Assembly (NCBI GenBank): GCA_964442495.1
Contig: CAYTZN010000010.1
Span: 1-64,000, forward strand
Length of the DNA: 64,000 bases
DNA from: CAYTZN01 sp964442495
GTDB taxonomy: Bacteria; Pseudomonadota; Gammaproteobacteria; Legionellales; Legionellaceae
Reading direction: 5' to 3'
Positions 36,137 through 45,342 of this stretch are shown piece by piece. Position numbers and translations under genes: made by a program. The notes under the pieces are model-generated. The model saw only the letters and a list, made by a program, of their open reading frames with translations. It did not search any database and was not told where the DNA came from. Numbering within the stretch: the first letter of the stretch is position 1; each line of letters begins with the position of its first letter.

Positions 36137-36891
36137 TAACTCGTGATGAATTGACTGCTTATTTGCAGAAATTTTTGGTGTGCGATAGTTTTAATGACTA
36201 CGCACCCAATGGACTGCAAATAGAAGGGCGGGAAAATATTCAGCGATTCTGTACGGCAGTTACGGCTTCAAAAGCTGTGATAGAAAAAGCCATAGCGATG
36301 AAAGCGGATGCATTGTTGGTGCATCATGGTTATTTTTGGCGAGGGGAAGATCCGGTGATTACCGGAATGAAGCGAGCGCGTATAGCGGGACTTCTAAGTC
36401 ATGATATCAATCTGTTTGCTTATCATTTACCGCTTGATTGTCATCTTAGCATTGGAAACAATGCCTGCCTTGGCCAGTTATTAGGTATGGATAACGTGCG
36501 TCAGCACATGGCTGGAAAAACAACAAACCTTTTATGGTCAGGCGCTTTGAGCTCACCTCTCACCGCTAAAGCATTTTCCATTCATATCACTGAACAATTA
36601 AAGCGTGCTCCATTGCATGTCTCGGGCGCAAAGGAAGGCATTCAGAAGGTTGCATGGTGCAGTGGCGCTGCAGAAGATTTTATTGAGGACGCCCATCGAT
36701 TAGGGGTAGACGCTTACCTAAGTGGTGAAATTTCAGAGCGTACGTATTACCAAGCAGAAGAGTTAGGGATGCATTATTTTGCCTGTGGGCATCATGCTAC
36801 TGAGCGCTACGGTGTGCAGGCCTTAGGCTTACACCTAAGTGAACGTTATGGATTAAAATACCAATACATTGAAAGTGACAACCCGGTTTAA
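36121..36891 (+). CDS. Nif3/YbgI-family dinuclear metal-binding protein
   Basis: A 256-residue member of the Nif3-like/GTP cyclohydrolase I type 2 family; the biochemical role remains uncertain. Metal ligands are visible in LLVHHGYFW, AYHLPLDCH and CGHHATERYG, and the N-terminal NDYAPNGLQIEG is conserved. The start is a GTG inside the end of murA (16-base overlap); a TTG at 36133 is the alternative. Likely the last gene of the mla-murA operon. Confidence 0.88.
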   Translation: MFYTLITRDELTAYLQKFLVCDSFNDYAPNGLQIEGRENIQRFCTAVTASKAVIEKAIAMKADALLVHHGYFWRGEDPVITGMKRARIAGLLSHDINLFAYHLPLDCHLSIGNNACLGQLLGMDNVRQHMAGKTTNLLWSGALSSPLTAKAFSIHITEQLKRAPLHVSGAKEGIQKVAWCSGAAEDFIEDAHRLGVDAYLSGEISERTYYQAEELGMHYFACGHHATERYGVQALGLHLSERYGLKYQYIESDNPV

Positions 36892-37009
36892 ATTTAATTT
36901 GCATGATTTAAATTTCTCGCCTCCCAATCACTAGAGTGTGGGTATCCTTCAAAAGCTGTAGTAATATGCAGCGTTGGTTATGAATTCACGTTTTTTGGAA
37001 GGCAATCAA

Positions 37010-38908
37010 ATGGAAAGAAAAGTGTTGCAAAAAATTTATTCAAAATTGCCCGTATTAAGTTTCGATATTTTTGCAATCCCCGTTGCTTGGTATTTAGCTT
37101 ATTGGCTTCAATATAATTTGCGTGCTTTTCCTCATAAAGTTACAGGGGCTCATTCTTTATCTGCATTTTCAATTGTAATGCTGCTGCAAATTGGTTGCTA
37201 TTACCATTTTAAGGTGTATAGAGGTTTGTGGAAATTCTCTTCGTTAAACGATGTTGCACGTATTTTAAGGGCCGTGGTTAGTGCCACCATTCTTGTGGTT
37301 CCTGTGTTGTATATTGCATCCATATTACCGTTTATTCCACGTTCTATTTTACCGTTGTATTGCATGCTTCTTGCTACGTTACTGTGTGGAGCGCGCTTAT
37401 TGTTACGGTATTATGGCGATAGAACTAATAAAATAGGCGATGCAGGGGATGTAAAACGCGTGCTCATTATTGGTGCTGGCAAAGCTGGTGAAGGTTTAGT
37501 ACGCGATTTAAAGCGCACCTACTCGTATCTTCCTGTGGGACTCGTTGATGATAATCCTGCTAAATTTAAGTTAGATGTGCATGGGGTGCGTGTACTAGGC
37601 GGGGTAGAGGATTTGCCCGCATTGGTGAAAGCACATGGTATTGATTTAGTTTTTATTGCCGTACCTTCGGCGCGCTCAGCGGATATGCGCCGAATTGTTA
37701 ATCAATGTGAGGCGTGTAAACTTCCCTTTCGAACCCTCCCAAGCCTGCAAGCATTAGCCGCTGGGCGAGTTGAGGTAAATGCATTACGAGAAGTGCATAT
37801 AGAAGATTTATTGGGAAGAGACCAGGTCGAACTTCATTGGGATAAAATCGCTGTCAGCATTCACAACAAACGTGTATTGGTTACTGGGGCTGGTGGGTCT
37901 ATTGGTTCTGAGCTTTGTCGTCAAATCATGTTGTTAGGGCCACAGAAATTGTTGGTGGTTGATAACAGCGAATTTAATTTATATAAAATTGATCTAGAGC
38001 TTAAACAGCAATTTCCTGATATTCCGGTTGAGGTGGCCTTGGTAAGTGTCGTTGATAAAATCGCGATGGACCACACTTTTCAACGTTTTCAGCCTGAAAT
38101 TGTTTTTCATGCGGCAGCCTATAAACATGTGCCTTTACTTGAAGATCAAATACGGGTAGCCGTGCAAAATAACGTGTTGGGCACTCAAATTACAGCTGAA
38201 GCGAGTGTGGCTGTTGGTGCCTCTAAATTTATTCTTATTTCCACGGACAAAGCGGTTAATCCTACCAATATCATGGGTACGACCAAACGTGTTGCGGAAA
38301 TTTATTGTCAAAATTTGAACTCTCGCGTGGACACACAGTTTATTACAGTCCGGTTTGGAAATGTGCTGGGCTCCGTTGGCAGTGTGGTGCCTTTGTTTCA
38401 AAAACAACTGCAAAAAGGTGGTCCACTTACCGTTACGCACCCTGATATTCGTCGGTATTTCATGACCATTCCTGAAGCATGTCAATTGATCTTACAGGCA
38501 ATGTCAAATGGCGTGGGAGGAGAGATTTTCGTGTTGGACATGGGCGAGCCCATTAAAATTACATACTTGGCTGAGCAAATGATCCGTCTTGCAGGCAAAG
38601 AGCTTGGGGTGGATATTGCAATTGAATACACGGGGTTACGTCCGGGTGAAAAACTATTTGAGGAGCTTTTTCATGCATCAGAGCAATTGGTGAAAACCGA
38701 GCATGAGAAATTATTTAAAGCTAAATTCCGACAGATGGAGTGGGGGGAGCTTACACAAACCTTGCGGATGTTAACAACCGCCTGTGCCGCCCATCAACAA
38801 GATGAATTATTGATTCTTTTACAAAGCCTCGTGCCTGAATTTTCTGGTGATGTTGAGAATGGTCATGATGTTGAAAATAGTGAAAAAAATACATTAAATT
38901 TTATTTGA
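37010..38908 (+). CDS. Nucleoside-diphosphate-sugar 4,6-dehydratase, WbpM/FlaA1 type
   Basis: A 632-residue polysaccharide-biosynthesis protein. About four N-terminal membrane spans (residues 10-135) are followed by a CoA-binding-like Rossmann domain (LIIGAGKAGEGLVRDL) and a C-terminal SDR dehydratase/epimerase (VTGAGGSIGSELCRQI, STDKAVNPTNIMGTTKR). In the last motif the active site reads Met...Lys rather than Tyr...Lys, as in WbpM and FlaA1, which act on UDP-GlcNAc in O-antigen or glycan synthesis. GGAAGG stands 8 bases before the ATG; a TTG at 36974 and an ATG at 36980 are in frame without a ribosome site. No other glycan genes are adjacent, so the product glycan is unknown. Confidence 0.9.
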   Translation: MERKVLQKIYSKLPVLSFDIFAIPVAWYLAYWLQYNLRAFPHKVTGAHSLSAFSIVMLLQIGCYYHFKVYRGLWKFSSLNDVARILRAVVSATILVVPVLYIASILPFIPRSILPLYCMLLATLLCGARLLLRYYGDRTNKIGDAGDVKRVLIIGAGKAGEGLVRDLKRTYSYLPVGLVDDNPAKFKLDVHGVRVLGGVEDLPALVKAHGIDLVFIAVPSARSADMRRIVNQCEACKLPFRTLPSLQALAAGRVEVNALREVHIEDLLGRDQVELHWDKIAVSIHNKRVLVTGAGGSIGSELCRQIMLLGPQKLLVVDNSEFNLYKIDLELKQQFPDIPVEVALVSVVDKIAMDHTFQRFQPEIVFHAAAYKHVPLLEDQIRVAVQNNVLGTQITAEASVAVGASKFILISTDKAVNPTNIMGTTKRVAEIYCQNLNSRVDTQFITVRFGNVLGSVGSVVPLFQKQLQKGGPLTVTHPDIRRYFMTIPEACQLILQAMSNGVGGEIFVLDMGEPIKITYLAEQMIRLAGKELGVDIAIEYTGLRPGEKLFEELFHASEQLVKTEHEKLFKAKFRQMEWGELTQTLRMLTTACAAHQQDELLILLQSLVPEFSGDVENGHDVENSEKNTLNFI

Positions 38909-38921
38909 GTTGATCATGGTG

Positions 38922-38927
38922 TATAAT
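38922..38927 (+). promoter_or_regulatory. Candidate -10 box of the SET-protein gene
   Basis: A perfect TATAAT 33 bases before the start codon, without a recognisable -35 at 16-18 bases. This would fit an activator-dependent promoter. Confidence 0.4.
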
Positions 38928-38960
38928 AAAAGCCCACGATGGTTTTTATTAGTGTAATTA

Positions 38961-41900
38961 ATGTATTCAAATAAAGTTTTCAAGTCCGCTTCTCTTCCAA
39001 AGACGCAAGAAGCTCCTCTCTTACAGCAACCGGTAACGGATGCAATTCAGTCCATTTTGTCTACCAAGAAAGGTGAGCGTTGTTTTGATAAAATTCTTGA
39101 ATTGTCAGATAACTTGGTCATTAGACAAAGCGGGCTCGGAGAAAAAGCAGGAAAAGGGCTTTTCATTGTTGCAAAAAATGGGGATTTAAGGCTTAAAGCT
39201 GAGACACCAGTGACGTTTTATAATGGTACTATTCGTGATTATGTGAAAACCAGTCTTATAGGGTCGGTATCAGAACGTTATACCATTGGATTAGGTTCAA
39301 CGCTCAAAGCGGCATCCAAAATTATCATATCTGATCCAGAAGATACTAATCCTGTGGGATCTGCTCACTTTGCTAACCACTCAACTGTACCAAATTGCAA
39401 ATTAAGTTATCTGTATGGTGATTATGACGTGATTGCAGTTTTAATTGTAATGATGGACGACACCTTTATAGCGAAAGATCACGCATTAGAATTAGTTTTT
39501 GATTATGGTGCCTCCGCAGAAATTATTCACGGCATAAAAGACTTATGTGACTATACGCCACACATCAAACCGATGAGCCACTTTGATGAAGAAGATTATG
39601 GTGAGTTTTTTATGGACAATCATCAGGATATAGTAAAGGCTCGTTCTGACCGATTAGCTCAACATCTTCGCGAGAAACAAATTTCTATAGAGCAAAAATT
39701 TGATGCTTCTCAAAAATTGTTGTTTTTGGCGGAGAAATCTTTGCCGAAAAATTCATTTTCTATTATTGACAGTAGTGATGACGATGCTTTTTCTAATTTA
39801 CTTGTTGGTAAAGAATCCAATTATTTTATTAAAATTTATCCTCATGATATTCGTTGGATTTTAATGCACGTGGTGCGTGGTAAATCTCGGAAAAATACTG
39901 TTTATTTATTCGACCCTGAAGGTGATTTGGGTAGCAAGGTGTTGAGCCAATGGTTTTTTGGATTAGACCTTACAAACACAACGTTTAATTTTATTCACTC
40001 GAAGTCCATTGACGAAGAGAATGCTGAAGCATATGGTGCTACACACGTTAGTTGTGTGGCGCTAGCGCGCGTGATGCTCAAAGGTATTCATAATGGTAGC
40101 GTAAGCTTTAATGCCTTTGATTCACAAACAGTTTTAAAAATGGGGCGTGTGACAAGGTTACTTTCAAAAGCAATTCATTCTAATATTCAATTGAAATCAA
40201 ACGATCCGCTAAGCACTCTAACGGCTAAAATTTTGACGCATTACCCAGAGCACGCTCAAATGTTGTCGATTAAGAACAAGCGTGATATTTTCTTGGCGAT
40301 AATTGCGCTCTTGCAGAGTGATTCAAACCTTAAAAAGCTAAAGCGTAAAGATGTTTTTTTGGAAAGCAGCTTAAGACCTTTTCATGTTTCTGCCCTTGAA
40401 AACGTTATGTCTGAAAAAAAGCGAGGGAAGATAGAGGATCATGATGAATGTTTATTTCACGTTTTAACCAATAAAGAGAAAAAAATGCCTAAACTCAAAG
40501 TTGAACCCTTGCTTCCTTCGGCAGATAAGTATTTAGCTAAGGAGTCTTTCGCTGTAATTGATAGCCTTCATAATGGTGTTTTTATAGATCTTTTGAGTAG
40601 AAAAGAGACTTTTTATTTTATTAAAACATTTACTACTGGACAGCGCTGGATATTAATGTATGTCAACCGCATTGGCTCCGAGAATAATATATATTTTTTT
40701 GATCCGGAAGGCACGTCTATTGATACAGTCCTTCAGGATTGGTTTTTGGGATTAGATTTAAAAACCATAAAGTTTCATTTTATTCGTTCGTGGTTTGTCT
40801 ATGATTTATACTCTAACGGTTATGCAAATACGGACCTTATTTGTGTTGGCCTGGCGCAAGTATTACAGAAGGGTTTAAATCAATTTAGCTTCGAGAAAAT
40901 ACCTGATGCAATGCAAACCAATATGCAGCAATTTCCGAGTGCTGATCATTACAATATCAAATTGAACTTTCAAGACGCGTTAAGTATTCAACTTAGCCAA
41001 TTGTTGGTGGCTTATCCAGATAAGTCACAATCTTTACGCCATAATGAGGTAAAAGATATTTTATCAGATATAAGAACTTTGTTATCTCAAAAGCCTGCAT
41101 CAACGGGTGTTGAAGAACCCATATCAACGGGTGTTGAAGAACCCATATCAACGGGTGTTGAAGAACCCATATCAACGNNNNNNNNNNNNNNNNNNNNNNN
41201 NNNNNNNNNNNNNNNNNNNNNNNNNNNNNNNNNNNNNNNNNNNNNNNNNNNNNNNNNNNNNNNNNNNNNNNNNNNNNGGTGTTGAAGAACCCATATCAAT
41301 GGGTGTTNNNNNNNNNNNNNNNNNNNNNNNNNNNNNNNNNNNNNNNNNNNNNNNNNNNNNNNNNNNNNNNNNNNNNNNNNNNNNNNNNNNNNNNNNNNNN
41401 NNNNNNNGTTGAAGAGTCTGCGTCAGCGGGTGTTGAAGAGTCTGCGTCAGCGGGTGTTGAAGAGTCTGCGTCAGCGGGTGTTGAAGCATCCGTGTCAGCA
41501 GGTGTTGAAGCATCCGTGTCAGCAGGTGTTGAAGCATCCGTGTCAGCAGGTGTTGAAGCATCCGCGTCAGCAGGTGTTGAAGCATCCGCGTCAGCAGGTG
41601 TTGATGCATCCGCGTCAGCAGGTGTTGATGCATCCGCGTCAGCGGGTGTTGACGCATCCGCGTTAGCAGGTGTTGAAGAACCTGCACTGAAAAAAGCCTT
41701 AGATCAAATATTGTATATTGCTGAGGAGCCGATACCCGAGCTGGTTAAAGACAAAAATGAAGAGATAGATTTGTATGCATCTAGCAGTTTCACATTTTTT
41801 AGAAGCCTGGATTCTAAAATACTTAAACCTGATGAGCCCGTTTGTAAACGAGGGAGGCTCGAGATTGATCGCCATACGTTGCTCGATTTTTTACTCAACA

Positions 41901-42088
41901 ATCAAGATAAAATGCAGGTAGATGAACAAACTATAAGGCAGACAATAGAATACTCTGACAAAGCGGGATTAGATAGATTATGTGACTTATGTAATACAGA
42001 AGCGATGAATGAATCTAATTTCGAATTTGTGGAAAGAGGGCTAAAAGATATCTATAAAGAAATTGATTCCACCTTTCTGTATGATTGA
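38961..42088 (+). CDS. SET-domain protein with tandem repeats, probable secreted effector (contains two assembly gaps)
   Basis: One gene interrupted by two runs of 100 N. Residues about 50-185 form a SET lysine-methyltransferase domain: AGKGLFIV (64-67), NHSTVPNC (139-146, cf. NHSCxPN) and LVFDYG (D181). Two related 115-residue domains follow (about 262-376 and 526-640), each with YFIK, RWILM, FDPEG and a cysteine 47 residues after the Asp (D318/C365, D581/C628). Then comes a run of octapeptides (GVEEPIST, later VEESASAG, VEASVSAG, VDASASAG) and a 140-residue C-terminal domain. The gaps break the frame, so 38961-41177 and 41408-42088 are two reliably read parts. No signal peptide. Eukaryotic-like SET domains with repeats are typical of Legionella Dot/Icm effectors that modify host chromatin; secretion and target are inferred. 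Confidence 0.75.
41106..41177 (+). repeat. 24-bp tandem repeat, block 1
   Basis: Three identical 24-base units coding for GVEEPIST run straight into the first N gap; a further unit and a variant (GVEEPISM) stand between the gaps at 41278-41307. The array is in frame, so unit-number changes keep the reading frame. Confidence 0.93.
41178..41277. other. Assembly gap 1 (100 N)
   Basis: Exactly 100 undetermined bases inside the octapeptide-repeat array. The round number indicates a placeholder of unknown true length, most likely caused by collapsed repeats. Confidence 0.97.
41308..41407. other. Assembly gap 2 (100 N)
   Basis: A second run of exactly 100 N in the same repeat array. The flanking reading frames do not agree across it (130 bases from 41278 to 41408), which confirms that the gap length is arbitrary. 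Confidence 0.97.
41408..41671 (+). repeat. 24-bp tandem repeat, block 2
   Basis: Eleven full units coding for VEESASAG (x3), VEASVSAG (x3), VEASASAG (x2), VDASASAG (x2) and VDASALAG. Variants occur in contiguous runs, the pattern left by segmental duplication of whole units. Confidence 0.93.
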
Positions 42089-42216
42089 AAATTCTGACCT
42101 AAAGTCTCACTGACAAAATAAAACATGGCCTCTAGAATAATATACTTTTCTCAGACAGTTTGAACCAGGATGGCAATAGTTCCAGTCTTGGTTTAATTGT
42201 TCTTTGGATGCGGTGG

Positions 42217-43677
42217 TCATTTGCTTGGAAACACATCTGAAAATTGAATGTGCGTATTCGCTAACTCTCTTTCACGGCGTTTATTTAAACCTAAAAATTT
42301 ATAAATACACATGGGTAACACCAAGCTTACAAAGCCAATTGAAAAGGCAATTTTGTAGCTAGGATCATCGTTCATTAACAGAAAAATCAAACAGATAAGC
42401 ATCAAACCAATGGCTATAAACCCTGTATAGGGTGAGCCTGGTGTGACGTAGCGTAGATCGTTTGTGGTATATCCAGCTTTGTACAAACGTTTTCTAAAAT
42501 TAATTTGTGCCCAGCACAGTGAAATCCAAGCAATGGCACCGGTGAAGCCTGAGACCAGAAGTAAAGCGATATACAGCATGGTTTGGCCAAAAAAGTAGCT
42601 CGCAATCAACAAAACCCAGATGGAGAGTAATGTTGCAATCCCTGCATTTTGAGGAACAGCATGATGATTTAGTTTGGCCAACTTTCGAGGTGCCATGCCG
42701 TTTCGAGCTAGAGCATGCAACGAGCGCACAATGCCATAGACACCGGAATTTGAGCAGGACAAGGTTGCAGTAAGGGTCACAAAACTTGCCGCAGCCCCAG
42801 CCCATTTTAGGCCATAAAAATTCAATGCTTCAGCAAACACGGAGTTTGTGAGGCCAGCATTTTGCCAAGGAAAAATAAGCACGAGACAAAATACTGGAAT
42901 AATATAGATAAAAAGGATACGGAACGTTACATTGCGAATAGCGCTCGGTATCATTTGTGCGGGGTCTATGGATTCGCCTGCGGCAAGGCCTATGATTTCT
43001 GAACCTTGATAATTCACCAATAGTAGAACCATGGCGGTAAGCAATGTCATGTAGCCCTTAGGAAAAAGCCCACCCTGGTCGAAAATATATTTACCACCAA
43101 TGACCCCCGCGGGGTGTGAGCCGTGAATAAGACCAAAGAAGATAAAAAGGGATAGCCCTACAAAACTAAACAAGGCCACTATTTTAATCAAAGCCAGCCA
43201 AAATTCGATTTCTCCAAAGGTACCCACTTCTTTTATGTTGATATAGGTAATGAGTAAACCAAACCCTACCGCCCAAACATAGCTACTAACGCCCGTAAAA
43301 TGTTGCATAATAATGCCGCCAGCAACGCATTCAGCGGGGATATAGGCGACCCAGCTAATCCAGTATGACCAACCGACCCCACAGGCAAAAGACGGTGAAA
43401 TAAAATCAGCTGTGTAATTAATAAAAGAACCAGAAATAGGGATAGCTACAGCGAGTTCGCCCATGCATAACATGGTTAAATAAATAATTAAACCCCCTAA
43501 AATATAGGCTAAAAAAACAGAGGGTCCGACTGCATGAATAACTGCTCCTGTACCAAGAAAGTAGCCTGAACCAATAATTCCGCCCAAGGCAATGAGTTGA
43601 ATATGTCTATCCTTTAAAGCGCGACGAAATTCGCCATCATGAGAGGGCGTTGTAGGTAATTCAGTTTTTATAGTCAC
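42217..43677 (-). CDS. Amino-acid permease, APC superfamily
   Basis: A 486-residue inner-membrane transporter with twelve hydrophobic segments. The N-terminal DRHIQLIALGGIIGSGYFLG, with the unwound GxIxG motif of helix 1, and ITYINIKEVGTFGEIEFW mark the amino-acid transporter (AAT) group of APC permeases (relatives of LysP, AroP and GabP). The substrate cannot be told. Monocistronic, convergent with the SET-protein gene. The roughly 220 bases upstream, up to tRNA-Ser, are AT-rich and contain no gene. Confidence 0.92.
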   Translation of the reverse strand: MTIKTELPTTPSHDGEFRRALKDRHIQLIALGGIIGSGYFLGTGAVIHAVGPSVFLAYILGGLIIYLTMLCMGELAVAIPISGSFINYTADFISPSFACGVGWSYWISWVAYIPAECVAGGIIMQHFTGVSSYVWAVGFGLLITYINIKEVGTFGEIEFWLALIKIVALFSFVGLSLFIFFGLIHGSHPAGVIGGKYIFDQGGLFPKGYMTLLTAMVLLLVNYQGSEIIGLAAGESIDPAQMIPSAIRNVTFRILFIYIIPVFCLVLIFPWQNAGLTNSVFAEALNFYGLKWAGAAASFVTLTATLSCSNSGVYGIVRSLHALARNGMAPRKLAKLNHHAVPQNAGIATLLSIWVLLIASYFFGQTMLYIALLLVSGFTGAIAWISLCWAQINFRKRLYKAGYTTNDLRYVTPGSPYTGFIAIGLMLICLIFLLMNDDPSYKIAFSIGFVSLVLPMCIYKFLGLNKRRERELANTHIQFSDVFPSK

Positions 43678-43897
43678 TAATTTTCATGGTCCATAACATT
43701 AATGCAATTAATTATGCAGCGTGGATTGTATAATAATTTTGTCTTTTGTCCAGGGCTTGTCATTAATTACATGCATATAAGAAAAAAGAGCGTAATTTTC
43801 AGCTGTAAAACAAATTTTATAGCATTAGTGGGTATGCATTAAATAAAAATACAAGGGTATAAATTTAACATAGATAATTTGGTGGATAAATGCAATT

Positions 43898-43985
43898 TGG
43901 CGGAGAGAGAGGGATTCGAACCCTCGATACGTTGCCGTATACACACTTTCCAGGCGTGCGCCTTCAACCACTCGGCCACCTCTCC
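43898..43985 (-). tRNA. tRNA-Ser (GGA)
   Basis: An 88-nt tRNA with encoded CCA. The acceptor stem GGAGAGG pairs with TCTCTCC, the anticodon loop CTGGAAA gives GGA between a five-pair stem, a long variable arm of the class II type is present, and the T arm shows GGTTCGAATCC. No integrase or attachment duplication is seen next to it. Confidence 0.97.
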
Positions 43986-44089
43986 GTTACTTGGGCGGAA
44001 GAATATACTCCTGCAAGAAAAAATGCAAACGCTGTTTTATTGATTTCAAATGATTTTGAAAAAACAACACCTGGGTGTTAAAATGAGCA

Positions 44090-45085
44090 ATGGGTACATT
44101 TTTTATTTCTTTTATGCCTAAATATTACTATAAATTAGATAAATTTAATTCATTTGAATACATGAGCTTACCTGATGATGAGTTACTGACGTTCATTAAA
44201 ATAAATCAATTCTCCCCAAATGCTTTTTGGGGAGAGGGTAATCCTCTTTTACATTGTTGGTTAGCGAATGAATTTTATGATCGAGTTGAGCGTTTATTTG
44301 ATTTAATTCCATTACGCATTGATCCGAATTTATGCGATGGAGCTTTCTACGGAAAAAAATCATTATTGATAGTATTGTCATTGATGGTTTCTAACGACAG
44401 TTTGATTTATAAATTTATGGAAAAATATCGCACTAAAATTAATTTTGATTATCAAGATGCAAGAGGACGAACAGCGCTACATGTTGCTGTTATTTTGGGG
44501 CGTTGTGATTTAGTGAAAACACTGATTAAAGATTATGAGGCATCCATTCTTATTCAAGATAAGGATGGAAAAACACCTTTTGATTATTTAAATTGCTCAG
44601 AAGAGGTAATAAAAAATACGCTTAAATCCGTTGGATTAGAACCATTAAGAGATGTTCAGGCGAAAAGAGACAGGGTATTTTGCAATGAGAAACCACTTCA
44701 TATTTCTGGAGAATTATTAGTACAGACTAAAGAAAATATAGCGGCCTTATTGGCTCATGAGCCACTAGTCTTAATAAAATTTATCAAGGGAAACACAAAC
44801 AAGTGGTCAACAGGGATTGGTGACGACTCCCTTGAAACCCATGCAAAGTTATTAGCGGTTGCCACAGATGTTGCTCGACATTTCAAAGTGCCCTTAGAAG
44901 AAGTATTTGTAGAAGAGCCATTGGATGTAGATACGGTAAAAAAATTTAAATTATTTTTACGAGACGAGCATATAAAATTTTCTGGGCTCTCTGTTTTAGA
45001 AAAGTGTATAGAAGGGCATAAAAAAATTGATAGTGAACTATGCTATTTAAATGTAAATACCAGAGCAAATGCATCTAATCTTTAA
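44090..45085 (+). CDS. Ankyrin-repeat protein, candidate effector
   Basis: A 331-residue cytosolic-type protein without signal peptide. A good ankyrin repeat starts near residue 123 (DARGRTALHVAVILGRCDLV), with a second, partial unit (DKDGKTPFDYL). The N-terminal 110 residues and the C-terminal half match nothing I recognise; the latter is Lys/Glu-rich and helical. Base composition is more AT-rich than the surrounding housekeeping genes. Ankyrin proteins are frequent Dot/Icm substrates in Legionella, so secretion is plausible, but there is no direct proof and no PmrA-like box upstream. The ATG at 44090 lacks a clear ribosome site; the ATG at 44114 is an alternative. Confidence 0.75.
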   Translation: MGTFFISFMPKYYYKLDKFNSFEYMSLPDDELLTFIKINQFSPNAFWGEGNPLLHCWLANEFYDRVERLFDLIPLRIDPNLCDGAFYGKKSLLIVLSLMVSNDSLIYKFMEKYRTKINFDYQDARGRTALHVAVILGRCDLVKTLIKDYEASILIQDKDGKTPFDYLNCSEEVIKNTLKSVGLEPLRDVQAKRDRVFCNEKPLHISGELLVQTKENIAALLAHEPLVLIKFIKGNTNKWSTGIGDDSLETHAKLLAVATDVARHFKVPLEEVFVEEPLDVDTVKKFKLFLRDEHIKFSGLSVLEKCIEGHKKIDSELCYLNVNTRANASNL

Positions 45086-45255
45086 GCACAAATGATCTCG
45101 TATAAAGCGCATTAAGAGGCGTTTACCCTGATGTAAATACCGTGAGGCTTATTATGATAAAGATGGGATGATAACATAGTGTATTGCCTCTAAAGCTTGG
45201 TTTAAGCGTCTGTTCTTCTCTTGCCTCATGACTAAAGATAAATCCCGATATCATA

Positions 45256-45283
45256 TAAACAATTTTTAAAAAAATTGTTTATA
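45256..45283. promoter_or_regulatory. Perfect 13-bp AT-rich palindrome upstream of secreted-protein gene
   Basis: ATAAACAATTTTT and AAAAATTGTTTAT are perfect inverted arms around an AA centre, 60 bases before the next start codon, with TATACT overlapping the right edge (45281-45286). It can be read as an operator over a -10 box or as a terminator-like hairpin. The rest of this roughly 260-base gap has no gene. Confidence 0.45.
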
Positions 45284-45342
45284 CTGAAATTTCTGATTTA
45301 TTCTGATGTATCGTCTTGAAGTCATTATAAGGAAATCAATTG

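Noticed and set aside
38893..38912. Possible PmrA box upstream of the SET-protein gene
   Set aside because: Only one half-site resembles TTAAT and the second (TTTGAGTTG) does not; spacing to the -10 also differs.
41106..41671. Regular 24-bp repeats that could be taken for a CRISPR array
   Set aside because: The units are adjacent without spacers, stay in frame and code for octapeptides inside a larger protein; no cas genes are near.
43890..44081. Plus-strand open frame across the tRNA-Ser region
   Set aside because: It is the antisense translation of tRNA-Ser and has the well-known spurious GERGIRTLDT-type peptide.
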